Source of the DNA: Butyriboletus loyo
Lineage: Eukaryota > Basidiomycota > Agaricomycetes > Boletales > Boletaceae
NCBI GenBank assembly: GCA_038093515.1
Contig: JBBPSI010000104.1
Span: 24,776-88,775, forward strand
Reading direction: 5' to 3'
Length of the DNA: 64,000 bases
Shown: piece by piece, positions 1 to 12,956 of the stretch
How positions within the stretch are numbered: the stretch's first letter is position 1
How the letters are laid out: each line of letters starts with the position of its first letter
Position numbers and translations under genes: made by a program
The notes under the pieces: model-generated
The model's input: the letters and a program-made list of their open reading frames with translations, nothing else
Database searches by the model: none
Told to the model about the DNA's origin: nothing

Positions 1-802
1 ACGGTAGCAACCATCTCCAAGGGACCTTTGTCAATGGCGAGATCCTACTGTCATTGCTATCACGATAAGTACTTAGTGACGGTATGTCTTTATCTCATCT
101 AGCTCATCTCGCTGACGATGGTTTGAATCGTTCTAGCTACTGTCGTTGCGCAGTGATCCCCACCCTCGTCCTCGCCCCTCGATGGCGTTTTGGATCTATG
201 ACAACTCGCGTCCTTGCAAGGCAAATCCGACCATGTACTTGTCGTTGACAATGTCCTTCCAGTCCCGGATCTTGGTCACAGATTTCGATGCACATAAATG
301 ATACAGATGGCATAATCCGTTGCGGCACCACCACCACCATCATCATATCAGAGCCCGATTCATCGCGGGTGGGGGGCATATCGGAGCACCCGATCGCAAG
401 TGAACATCCTCAAGTTATGTTATGCAGCGATACAAGCGTTTCCAGTCGAAGGTTTACCCTGCATGTAACATGGTTCTCGAACTTTGCAAGATCGTGCGCG
501 CTACTAATGGAATTGTCCCTGCGCGTTACAATGACGTGATCGGACTGTCGACGTATCGATCACATCGAAGTGTCAAAGGCAAGCGCATGGTAAGGAGATC
601 CTGCGTCAGATAGAAGGGGCGGTTGAATAGATAACGCTTTTGAACATAAAGTAGGAGAGATCACGTACTAGGACACGCGGGTCTAGCACGTGATGAGGCA
701 AGACATCTGGACCACCATAAGGTAAAACAATCTCGTTCAAAAAGTGGGATCATGATAACCAATGAAAATACCACAAACGATGCCACATGCGTTCACGTTC
801 GT
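1..802. other. Gene-poor left edge with a possible FHA-domain scrap
   Basis: Bases 3-62 on the plus strand read GSNHLQGTFVNGEIL followed by a stop. This resembles the SxxGTFVNG signature of forkhead-associated (FHA) phosphopeptide-binding domains. It could be the last exon of a gene to the left or a relic; no continuation was found. A short CAC/CAT trinucleotide tract lies near 327-347. Nothing else in the stretch supports a gene. Confidence 0.2.
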
Positions 803-2407
803 TCACAACCGGTATACGGTGACACTTCCCGAACCCGACCCCAACGCAATCAAACCCCGCGCTTCATCATAGTCCAAACAGGACCAGCCGTCCCCATCGT
901 TTTCGAAAACGACTTTGGTGTGCGCTTCCATCGACCCTTGATTCAGTAAACCGGGAAAGAGGGCGACAACAAGGGTCTCGGGAGGGGTCGTCACGGGCAT
1001 ATCCCCCATGAAGCTATTGTCGCTGATCAAACCAACTGCGGCCCAGTCCGAAGGCTGAACCCAGACTGCTGTTCCATGGGGTCCGAGGACCATATCGCTA
1101 CAGCGGAGTGGGCCCCGGTGGTGAGAGGAGAGGCTGCAGATCAAATTAAACGGGAATGAAAGGGGCTCGTGTTCGACCGGAGGGGTCTCGTGGGAGGCGT
1201 GCGGAGTATGATCGAAGTCAGTGTTCAACGCCATGAATTGAAACTGTTCCGTGGGTCTCCATGGGTCGTCTCCCTTATTGCGAACGAGCAGCGACAACGA
1301 AGGCTGGCAATTACTAACAGGGCAAAATGGCGCAGAAGGCCCCAATGCCAGCGACACACCGTCGACCCAACCAAACGATTTGAAAATGCGAGGCAGAACA
1401 ATGTCAAGATCGTTGTTTGGCAACACCATGCGGGGTTCTTCGAAAATGCAGATGGAACGAGCCCTCGCGACGAAGATGCTCCCATGGGCAGAAACGACAT
1501 GCAATGGTTTGTCCTGCGCATGACTGAGTGCATGATGACCAATATTGTGTGGATCAGTCTCATCACCTGCCACGTATCAGGACTCTTTAGCAACGCTTGT
1601 GCTTGTGTCTTCCAATTTAATATCAATGTTTCAGAATCATGGTCGCACAAAACAATGACATCCCCGCTCAGAGCGATTGGCTTGCTGGACGTGTCCAACG
1701 TCTTTCGGGGTTGGATTGTTATACCACACGCGTCATCTTCAGAGACGGTGAGAATCTCGACAGTCGTGTAACTAGGCACAGTTCAGTGGAGACACCAAGC
1801 CCCGAGCATATGTCAACACAAACCCATCTCTGTGGACGGAAATGGCAATTGCCCCATCCGATTGGTCATCCGCATTGACAACGAAGCCATTAAACAGTGC
1901 TTTCCCGGGACTCCATTGCGCAACCACCTGAAGGGAATCGCAATCCCTAATATACAGGGTCCACCAGATACCGAGAGAAGTCGTGATGATCCAGCACCGC
2001 CCACGGCAAGAAAGGAACCTGATCGCATCTATAGCACCGCCTTTGCTAGGGGAGGACACGACGCGATGAAGCGTCGTCGTAGGGGATCTCCAGTTGAGAC
2101 CAAGTTTGTAGGCGCGCAGTGTCTGTCGTTCGAGATCCTTGGCAGAGAACGATGTCAGAGTACGGCTTGGGAATGGGATACCATTTCCGAGAATTTCATT
2201 CGTGCAGGCGGTCTTCCAAACGGCATGTTCCTCAGATACGAGATAAAGTCGTCGAGATACCTATCGAGTGGGAAAATGAGGGACCTAAAAAAACCGATGA
2301 GATATATTCATTCCCACCTGTCGAAGGAAGAGGATCTCCGGGATGGAGAGTGCAGTAAAGATGTAGATGAGGATGTCGTGATTCAGTGAAGCCAGAGAAA
2401 CCGACAT
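803..2407 (-). CDS. F-box protein with beta-propeller-like C-terminal part
   Basis: Four exons, complement(803-1513, 1567-1771, 1824-2260, 2318-2407), give an open 480-residue protein. Residues 1-45 form an F-box-like unit: after the start come LNHDIL and IFTALSIPEIL, then LRQVSRRLYLVSEEHAVWK across the first intron. F-box proteins join substrates to SCF ubiquitin ligases through Skp1. The middle has YKLGLNW and GIWWTLYIRD, as in large Agaricomycete F-box families whose C-terminal half looks like a divergent WD/beta-propeller; the final segment LDYDEARGLIALGSGSGSV is blade-like. The three introns are 57, 52 and 53 bp, all GT-AG, and every phase matches. The start codon at 2407 is preceded in frame by a stop. 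The substrate is unknown. The gene is divergent from the DUF4604 gene at 2578. Confidence 0.8.
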
Positions 2408-2577
2408 CTATTCGTAGTACACCGCAGTTCGATTTGCCTGACGGCCCAGCAAAGATGTTGGTGGTAAAGAGACGAGAGTCACTGGCACGCTGTACCCCCC
2501 TAGAAAAGGCAAGTGCAGATTGTAGTCTCACCCGTACCAGTCCGAGAGAGTATGTCCAACAAGTACTGACGATTCAA
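2408..2577. promoter_or_regulatory. Bidirectional promoter interval (F-box / DUF4604)
   Basis: Only 170 bp separate the two divergent start codons, so both promoters and 5' UTRs must lie here or overlap the neighbouring coding sequence. No clear TATA box is visible. Confidence 0.4.
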
Positions 2578-3228
2578 ATGGCTTCAAAGGAACCAACAAG
2601 ACACCAGCTTTCTTCTCGACTCCAATACCAGTCCCATGTTCCTGCATTCTTGCATAAGTTCCATAACAAGGTCAAGGGCATAGCGTCTGAAGACGACGAC
2701 GACGAAGAACCACAGTACTACGACGATGGGTCAGGCAGACCTCCCATCCCCGTTCGCCCGGCCATCCCAGAGCGCCCAAGCGATGATCCTGGCAGTGCTG
2801 ATGAGGACGATGGGGATGAGAAACCACAGGTGGTCGTGTTGAAAGCCGGGAAACATCTCACGGAACGAGAGGCGGAAAACGAAAGACGGAAAGGTTTCGA
2901 CCTTGTGTCTCGTTTTCTTTCGGCTGCACTCATGTGTTTTTGAATAGGGAAAGGGCTCCCTTCTCTTCCTCTGTCCGAGGACGAGTCGACAAAACAGGAC
3001 AATAAAAAGCAGCCGTTGAAAGGTGCTTCCAAGTCAAAGCAGGCTGCACCCAGTCTGTCCTTTTCATCTTCGAACGCAAAATCAAGCTCAAGCTCTAATA
3101 AGCTCAAGCGGCGAATCGTCACGGAGGGTGAGAACAGTGGTAACGAGGGTGATAAAGTTAAAAAGGCACCGAAAAAGAAATCAAAGCGAGAGGGAAAGAG
3201 TTTACTGTCATTTGGAGAGGATGTTTGA
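2578..3228 (+). CDS. DUF4604 (KIAA1143-like) protein
   Basis: Two exons, join(2578-2893, 2948-3228), give 198 residues; the intron starts GTTTCG and ends ATAG with phase 1 on both sides. The N-terminal QSHVPAFLHKFHNKVKG, the central DEKPQVVVLKAGKHLTERE, and the C-terminal KKKSKREGKSLLSFGEDV are the three conserved blocks of DUF4604 proteins (human KIAA1143: PAFLxRFK, QPQVVVLKKG, LLSFDxED). Between them are acidic DDDDEE runs and serine/lysine-rich stretches, so the protein is probably disordered and nuclear. The biochemical role of the family is not established. Length is close to the human protein. The start was chosen because the conserved block begins directly after it and the upstream ORF overlaps the divergent promoter. 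Confidence 0.85.
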
Positions 3229-4315
3229 AGTTCGAGGTGGTCGTTGGGCCGTACAACATTCACATCTTCATTATCACAGGTCAGTCTTGTTCTGTTACTT
3301 TTTTGAAAATCACTCATAAGTTGACCAGGGAGCTAAGATGACCAAGACCCACGTCATTGCAGTGACAATGTGTCTGCATCCCGTTGACGGCTCCATGCAT
3401 ATTGAGTGGACAGTCGCTTCTATGTGTCATAGTATCTGGCAGTAATCCCCCCTTGGTCGACATGCGACGTGTCCAGGGTTATCACCCTGCGGTCTATTCA
3501 TTGGTTATTACGTCCTCCCATTGCAAGTAACTTCATGCTCACATGCCATTACCATCAAACAACCAGCACGTTACCGGCCCTTTCTCATGCACTCCTGGTC
3601 CGTTCTTCATATTCCGTTGTATATCTAGAGCAATTATATTACATGTTTACACGGCGTTCTATCTCGTTCCGCTGCAGAAGAACATTACTTACCAACTCGC
3701 GGAAATGGCAATTGGCTATGCTCAATGTAACAGGCGTCGTGGGTCACATCGATCATCATGGGCCTTGCCATTTGCAAAATTTCGAATTCAGGACTAACAG
3801 TAGAAGATATGGGGGTAGAATCTTGGAACAGGGGGGCTGAGTACACGCAACCCATCGTATACGCACCCTCTGCATCTCTTTCGTTGTTAGCCCACACCAC
3901 GAATCGAAGCATCGTACAGATCTTTCGTTAATATATCCCTCATATCACACTCCTGTCGTAACTATCCCCTCGCAATTTTATGGGTACATGTGTCACCCTG
4001 TAGGACGTCGATGTCGTGTTTGCGCCGGGAGTACTTAGGGGGTACGAGGTCGTGCTACCGTTATGTGATATGTTACCGTTCCGGTTCCACACGCGGGATT
4101 CAGCACCGAATGCTTCGACTTATACATCATCATGCACGTTGCACGAGCCTCGTGCAAGTGTGGCAATCCGTACGCTATGAGCGACCGAAGGTTCGTGTGT
4201 CAATGCCCGGCCTGTAACTCAACACGCAGTTCATGTATCTGGGGAAGCCAGAAGGAATCTACATAACACCTACATAACATTGATTCTCGCTGGTATACAC
4301 GTCACGAGGTGGGAA
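3229..4315. other. Intergenic, no gene recognised
   Basis: Short ORFs occur in all frames but none shows a domain, splice-consistent extension or biased composition. AT/GC content looks unconstrained. Confidence 0.4.
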
Positions 4316-4560
4316 CTACTCATTTGCCAATATGCCGACGTTCTTTCCGGTGAACACACCCTTCAGAATACCTTCGTATGCAACCTCGACCCGTTCGTCA
4401 CATCCCCCCGTACACCAACTCTTTCGATGCGAGTAAAGCAAGTACCTCTCGATTGAAATTCTGGGAAGGAGTTGACAATGGATCCGTTCATTGAGATTTC
4501 CTTGACGACAATGTCAACCAAAAAAAGTTCGACAAAAACTTGCCTTGGGGAGAAATATTC
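4316..4560 (-). pseudogene. C-terminal relic of a zinc-free MDR oxidoreductase
   Basis: The minus strand reads IVVKEISMNGSIV near 4490-4530 and then VEVAYEGILKGVFTGKNVG before a stop at 4316-4318. These match the last two conserved blocks of medium-chain dehydrogenase/reductase proteins of the leukotriene-B4 12-hydroxydehydrogenase type (IxxKRLTINGFIV and the C-terminal Y-x-GLE-x-ALxxVxxGxNxGKxV). The blocks are in different frames and no intact ORF joins them. The NADP-binding half of the same family lies 300 bp away on the opposite strand, so the gene has been scrambled. Confidence 0.5.
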
Positions 4561-4859
4561 GGCGCATCATCATATAGAATCCTTTAGCAAGATAGACAAC
4601 AAGCACAACCACTCTTGGAGCGTCATTCTTGAAGTCGTTGGTTTACATTGGTCCGTCGTCAATGTCGTTCAAAAAGCATTGAAGGCATGCCCGAATATTT
4701 CGGCTGGAAAGGGTCTGCACGTGCAAAGAAAGTAAGATTGTTCAGGATGTCTCTTGCCTTTGCAGCCCACGCAGCGTTTTTCAGAGAGTTCGTCACGAGT
4801 AGCGCTAGTGCAGTCGAATCGTCAGACCTTTCTTTTTATGATCGTCTATGAGTGAATGG

Positions 4860-5045
4860 GTGATGGGGATATCTTACAGTGTCGTGATTCAGCTCGCAGA
4901 GCGGGGTGGTCAAGGGGTCGTTGCATCTGCTGTTTCGAATAACAAAGTCCAACCCACGAAAGACCCTGGCGCCGACGTGGCGTTCAATTACATGACAGCG
5001 AAGGCGTCTGAGGTCTTGGCCAAGGAAGACCCAGTTGACGTGTAT
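4860..5045 (+). pseudogene. NADP-binding-domain relic of the same MDR oxidoreductase
   Basis: Plus-strand residues VVIQLAERGGQGVVASAVSN, then KDPGADVAFNY and ASEVLAKEDPVDVY, follow the cofactor-binding region of NADP-dependent MDR enzymes (family pattern VxQLAK..G..V..SAGS..KV..IK..GADVAFNYK..). The next family motif, WDNVGGETLEAAL, is replaced by unrelated sequence and the frame closes at 5102. There is no start exon upstream. With the inverted C-terminal piece at 4316-4560 this is a broken, rearranged gene copy. Confidence 0.55.
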
Positions 5046-5102
5046 GCTCCAAGTACCCGGACGCTAGAGATGTGTATGACCAGGACACAGTTATTGGGAT
5101 AA

Positions 5103-7116
5103 CAAGGATGGTGGACGTAGAGAACAAGGGAAAAACGCTGGGAGACGTACCGAGCGCAGCTGTGGGATGCACCCGATTCATCGTTAGTCGGGCAACTCCC
5201 ATTTCAATCTACGTGCGCTCATGTGTTTGCGGGAATGGGGGATAGTCTCTACGTACGGTTGCGCGACTTAAGTCATTCTTTTGTTCAAATTAAAGTTTCG
5301 GGTGTGGCTTCGTGAGGACATTGCAAGGGTGATGGTAATGCGCCGAGTATTTCTCCCATGCTATCTCAGAGTCAGCAGACACGTGGGGACTAGCCATTGC
5401 ACGCACGGTAATATCTGTACAAGTGATCTCCAACTCGGAAAGCAGGACTCTCGAAGAATACGGCACCGGAGCTCCAGATCCTAGAGAAGGAACCGAGCTG
5501 TACGGGGAGACACTGTTAATAGAAAAGTTTATGATTTTCCAAACTGGTAGCTAATCTGTCTATGTCACTAAGGTGAACTTTAGCCTGATCTGTGAAATGT
5601 GCTGAGGAGACGAACGCACAAACAATTTTGATGTCATGATGGCCAGCACAAGGGGTACCAACGACAACACGAGGGTCTTGAGCAGGGCTTCCGCCTCTTC
5701 AAAGGGCATGAATCAATTGTCTGACTATCGCCCAATGCGATTGTCTCGGGATACCTGAATCTAGTGATTGCATTACGCTCACCGTTCCAGAATTCCTTGA
5801 GAGTGACACACTTGTTGGAGACAATGGCAATTTTTCATGATTATCGGTTGCCGGAAAGAACCAGCAATAACCTCTGAGTTAATCCAGGTGCCACGAATAG
5901 AGTCGAATCGAATCGAAGTGGGGTGGGCCGAAATAGGTCAGAGCCGAGCTGTGTTAGCCAGCCAACGAGCACAAATATTGATTGGAGTAACAGTACTAAG
6001 TACATATATCTGGAGTTGGCTATCCTGCATAATTCTTTTCAGATGTTGTCAGAACAGGCTCGCGTACACAACGGAGATTCTGACCTAGAAACGTGGAGCA
6101 TTTCGCAGCATCTGTCGACCGAAGATGACCGGTGACCGACAGGACTGCAAGGCAGGCTAGTTGGACTGCGGTGCTTGTCATGTAAATATTGAATCGCTTC
6201 AAGCCAATATGGTGTTCCCTATTGAATGGGCCAGTAAACAGTATGTAGTAAGGGTGGCAGCCAACATGTCGGAAAACAGATACAATCTAATGGCCAGGAG
6301 AGAAGAACATCAGATGCAAAGGAAGAGGCATAATGCATGTGCGCCTGTGATGATGGTGAGAGCTTGAAAGAGGAAACATTGAATCGGGGTATATCCGCAA
6401 CGCCTGCTGAGTCCTTCAAGTCGTAAAGCAATCACAAATAATCCACGACCTCGGAGCAATTCACCTCATCGTACAATGTTCGTGTTTCAATCACTGTCTA
6501 GGTCGGCGTAACGACTACCAGTTTCAACCCTCCCCGGCAAGCAAACCGAACTCCCTACCCCATGGAGCCATTCCAAATATAATAGGTCGTGTTTCTGGTG
6601 CTTGGCGTGGCCTGGAAGACGAAGAGGACATTACCGTACTGGGGGAGATGAGTCCAGATAGGCTGAGCGTCGCTGAGGTCGGAATCCGTGTTCAGCATTC
6701 TGCTATGTCACCAGAATTACCAGCCCAGTAAGGACTTCTGTGCATGTAGGCCTCCTCGTCAGTCCAACCTGTAGGAAGGGTGATCATAAAGATGGGCAGA
6801 ATATGGTGAACGTCAGTGCAAGCACCTTCATGCCCATGTCATGTACTATGTGGAGCCACACACCAGCGATTTTTTCACTGTCTTTTGCTCCAATGGGGAG
6901 TCTTCGTCTTCTTGTGTTGCGTGAAAAACGCGAATGTGCTTGATTCTATAAAACGTTTAGGAGACTAGAACTTGATCTCAAAACTCGGTAACCAACCTTG
7001 ATCTATATGCCCCTAGTAGTATGAGTGGCGGTGCTCTATATTGACAACCCTCACACGCTAACGTCGATCCTGAGTTTTTAGTTCGCAACACCCTTCCCAT
7101 TCACCTCGTCACCACC
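5103..7116. other. Gene-poor interval upstream of the amidase
   Basis: No convincing gene. A 47-codon minus-strand ORF starting near 6703 has a protein-like stretch (DAQPIWTHLPQYGNVLFVFQ) and is preceded in another frame by PTGWTDEEAYMHRSPYWAG. This may be a decayed minus-strand gene, but no splice model joins the pieces. The last 150 bp should hold the amidase promoter; no clear TATA box was seen. Confidence 0.3.
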
Positions 7117-9588
7117 ATGGGGATCTCTGGAAATGCACAACGCCAAGCCAATATTTCATCGAAGCATTCGGCTCGAGACAAGGCGCTCGCCTTAGCTTCT
7201 CCGTATGATGGCAACATTCACGACCCTTTTCTGCACGCGACAGGTAGAAATCAATACTTTGGTCGTCGTCTAAACAGTTGGGTAACCTGACGTCCTTTCT
7301 TTCTCAGCTACGGAAATCGTCGAACACATTGCTGCTGGTAGATGGACAGCGTCGCAAGTTCTGGACGCATACATGGCTCGCGCAGTGGTCTCTCAATTGA
7401 AGACAAATTGCATCACCGAAGGTCAATCGGAAACGAATAGGTCTAGTTTGGGTTCCTAACTCTTCGTTTGTTTTTCCTAGTCCTCTTCGAAGACGCGAAG
7501 AAGCAGGTGAAAGAACTTGACGAGGAGTTTTCCCGCACAGGAAAGCTGCGAGGTCCTCTCCATGGTGTTCCAATGAGTTTTAAAGATCAATGTACGCATC
7601 TTTAAAGGGTTCGGTACACTCACGTGCTCAATGTATGCGCAGTCGAGATCAGCGGTTACGACGCAACCATTGGTTTCACGCATTGGGCTAACAAACCATC
7701 CATCAAGGATGCCTTCGTAAGTCAACTATTGGTGCTGATGCCCTTCTGTTACACTCATCTTCCCATAAGCTCGTCGCTCAGTGCATAAAAGCGGGAGCCA
7801 TCATCATTGTCAAAACCAATGTGCCTCAAACAATGTTCGCGTTCGAATGCTCCAATGCACTCTGGGGTCGAACTACTAACCCGTGGGGAGACAAATATAC
7901 TTGTGGAGGTAGTTCTGGCGGAGGTACATTTTTCGTACTCTGGATACAGCGCAGTGATGCAACTGATTGGTGCGCATATATGTAGAGGCTGCCTTGTTAG
8001 CAATGGATGGGTCTGCACTTGGCGTTGGCTCGGATATCGGAGGTAGCCTGCGTATACCCACTTCATACTGTGGCATCTACTCTCTCAAACCTTCAGTTGA
8101 CCGGGTGGGCGATGATGGTACGAAGGGTATGGTTGGAAGTTTTGCTCGGTGTACACAAGCCTTGACTGACACTTGGCTTTATCGAGGTTGCAACCCTGGG
8201 TACGAGGCAATTCGGGTGGCATATGGACCGATGGGGAGGTACGAATCTTCTTATTGAATCTGATTAGCTTTGCCCACCAAGATGATAGGTCAGTCAGGGA
8301 CTGCGAGTTATTTTGCCGCGTTGTATTCGGCGAACAAGATAGTGCCCACCAAACTGTTCCAGTACCATTCCGTCCTGTCGAATTGCCCAGCAAATTGAAA
8401 TTCGGGTACTATTTCTCTGGCAAGTTGCTTCCCACTTGTCACTACACCTAGCGCTCTATGATAATCCTACATGCAACAAGATACAATGCTGCAATCTTCC
8501 CCCGCGAACGTCCGAGCTGTCCAGGAGACGATCAACGCCTTGAGGGCGCGGGGACATGAATGTGTCGAGTTCTTACCTTCATTGAGTATGTTCATATTAT
8601 TACTTGGTACTCTGAGGCTTACTCATAATCTCGGCTGAGTAGGCAAGGAGGCGATGAACACTTTCATCGGACTTACCACTGCTGACGGCTACAGGAGAAT
8701 GCTCTCGACAATTGGGCCTGACCCTAAGGTACGAGTCGCCTTATTTAAATCAGAATATGGTTCCCTTTTTAAGGGTGTATTCCACAGGAACCGAGCCTGT
8801 TCCTCTCGACCCTAGGTCCACAACTCCCAGGTCAGTAATGATCATTCGTCAGCCTCAGGAGGCCGCATAGCTCACCCTCCATCTACCCGTGAAGGCTTTG
8901 TGCGCAACGTTTTGGCTTGGGCAGCTAAGACATTCTTCGGGGACCAAATATTCCGTGATTTCTTTTTACAGTCACGGTCCAAGTCTGTATCTGAGTTCGT
9001 GGAGCTCACTGATCGGCGCAACAAAGTTATCAAGGCATGGTATAAAGAAGTGAGTATGAATGGTATCTCGCAAGCCTATCTTGATGATTCCCTCCAAATA
9101 GGTTTGGGATAAGTATGGCTTCGATGCCATCATCGCGCCGGTCCAGTCACTACCCACTATTCCCCACGGGTAAGAATCCACATTCGTCGTCTCTCGTGTG
9201 CGGGTCAAATGCCAAAGACTTATCCACACGTTCCTTATTGTTCAGTGGTTGTGCGATGCTTTCTCCCCTTGCCGCGTGTACTGTTCTCTACAACGTCATC
9301 GATTCACCTGTGGGTATTGTTCCTGTTACGTGCGTCAACCCCAAGCAGGACGCGCTTCCGGCCGACTTTGTCCCAGGCGCGACGGGCACCTCCACGATCC
9401 TTGAGAAACAGATGTACACAGGTCCGACGCCAGTGTACGACCCGGTGGGAATGGCAGGTATCCCGGTGGGCGTACAGATTGTGGGTAAAAAGTGGGAGGA
9501 TGAGAAGGTGTTGGAGATGATGAAGGTCGTGGACGAAGCACTCGGGACGACGCGGGGCTTTGGTCCTGGAAGCTGGAAGGGGGAATAG
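7117..9588 (+). CDS. Amidase (amidase-signature family)
   Basis: Fourteen exons: 7117-7243, 7308-7421, 7481-7591, 7643-7716, 7770-7923, 7986-8117, 8187-8238, 8289-8419, 8481-8585, 8643-8728, 8788-8830, 8895-9049, 9102-9169, 9246-9588. They give 564 residues, usual for fungal acetamidase/fatty-acid-amide-hydrolase-like enzymes, which hydrolyse carboxamides to acid and ammonia. The Ser-cisSer-Lys triad is visible: Lys in GVPMSFKDQ (about 115), the cis-Ser in CGGSSGGE (about 190) and the nucleophile in SDIGGSLRIP (about 213). The C-terminus has GMAGIPVGVQIVG, the usual last block. No signal peptide is evident, so it is probably cytosolic. All exon phases agree. The eighth intron (8420-8480) begins GCAAGT rather than GT. 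Substrate cannot be told from sequence. Confidence 0.9.
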
Positions 9589-9712
9589 CGTAAGAAACGA
9601 TTAGTGGTGGGTAGATGTATGAATAGCACCTTTTTTTTCTTGGGCTCGAGTCGGTCTAAAGTCGATTATTGAGATGGGACGCGTGAACTCTTTGACTTGC
9701 GATGGTATGGCC

Positions 9713-9811
9713 CATCAGTGAAACGGTTATTGGTCGGAACCACCGGTTAGCAATCTGTAGCACTCGGCTACGCTCGGTTAGCATCGGAAACCAGCAACTG
9801 TCGTACTGATG
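9713..9811. mobile_element. MITE family 1, copy 1
   Basis: A 99-bp element begins CATCAGTGAAACGGTTATTGG and ends with the imperfect reverse complement CCAGCAACTGTCGTACTGATG. The inside carries AGCACTCGGCTACGCTCGGTTAGC. Related copies lie at 26639-26831 and 28850-28958. Confidence 0.7.
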
Positions 9812-10936
9812 CAGTCATGTACGGTAGAAGGGTAATTTCGTTCGCAGCTTACTATCCACCAGGAATTAGCTCGTCCGCCCGGGCCGGAATCGCTTTCGCC
9901 CTCCCCCGCATCTAGTGTTAGTGTTGCCGTCGAGGCGAAGTAGCTCCGAGGTAATTTCGATCCGAGTCAAAGTTACCTCGTTCACTTCGCGAAAGCGCCA
10001 ACGAAGCGCACTGATCAGTAGCTGCTGTACAAAAGCTAAGTCAGTTCATCTTCGTCGCTTTCGAAGTCCCCCCCCCCCCAAATACGCTTCGCTTCGATTC
10101 GTGGCAACACTATCCGCATCTCCTGATACATACATCCTCTCGTTCTACCAATTAGACACCTCTCGTTCCCGAGCTCTCGGGATTGCAGTCCAAAGATGTA
10201 AAGAGCATACTTTACGCAATATTATTTAATCCAAACCATCCATTCAGTTGCCATTAAGTATACAAATGCGGGTATCAGATTCAGGCCCACTGATCCAAAA
10301 GTAAAAATAGCCCGGCGAGGACGACGAGGCGTCGTCGACTCGTCCCGGGATTACCTCTACGACTCGGAGGATAGACCTCGTCGACCCGAGGACAAGGGGA
10401 ATTAAGAAAGAGAGAGAGAGAGAAATACGATGCAGCGTTTAGCATGAACATGAGCGACGTTGAAAACGAGACTAGGATGCGAGACAAGAGAAAACAAAAA
10501 CAAAAAAAAGCATGTGCAAGGTTCGAGAGCGGACAGTCGAGAGAGCTAGATGGACGAAAAACAAAAATTACGGTTACGTGATGGGGTGAAATTGCGATAA
10601 CGCGAGGAAAGAATGAAAAAAGCAAGGTGGATGAGGAAGACAGGAAAATGCTCCATGAGGACAGCACAGGATTATAGCAATGCACGAGACAAGAGCAACG
10701 AAAAAAAAAAAAGTCATTTCATGTAGCACGTCAAGTGGTCCATGCAAAGACGTGGCACGCCACCGACCAAGAAATCGCCATAAGGAGTGATTGATACGTC
10801 CATTCCTGCGGATCGCCACCATTCAAATCATGCACATGATCAACAAATCTGATTGAGTGTGGTAGATGCGGCAAGTGAGATGCTCACCTTGTTTAGGAAG
10901 GGGCGCGCACCCCGATCATTGATCATCCTTTGGCAT
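9812..10936. other. Intergenic between amidase and forkhead 3' ends
   Basis: No gene seen. It contains an 11-bp C run at about 10068-10079 and a purine-rich GA stretch at 10405-10425. Palindromic CGAGG/CCTCG patches occur at 9945-9990 and 10310-10395. Part of it should be the 3' UTRs of the convergent amidase and forkhead genes. Confidence 0.4.

Positions 10937-12956
<2,020 letters not shown>

Noticed and set aside
1225..1779. 184-codon minus-strand ORF overlapping the F-box gene
   Set aside because: Its first part is exon 3 of the F-box gene; after the donor at 1566 it is only read-through of an intron into a wrong frame.
10068..10079. Poly-C run as a regulatory signal
   Set aside because: A simple homopolymer with no structure around it; probably slippage-prone intergenic DNA.
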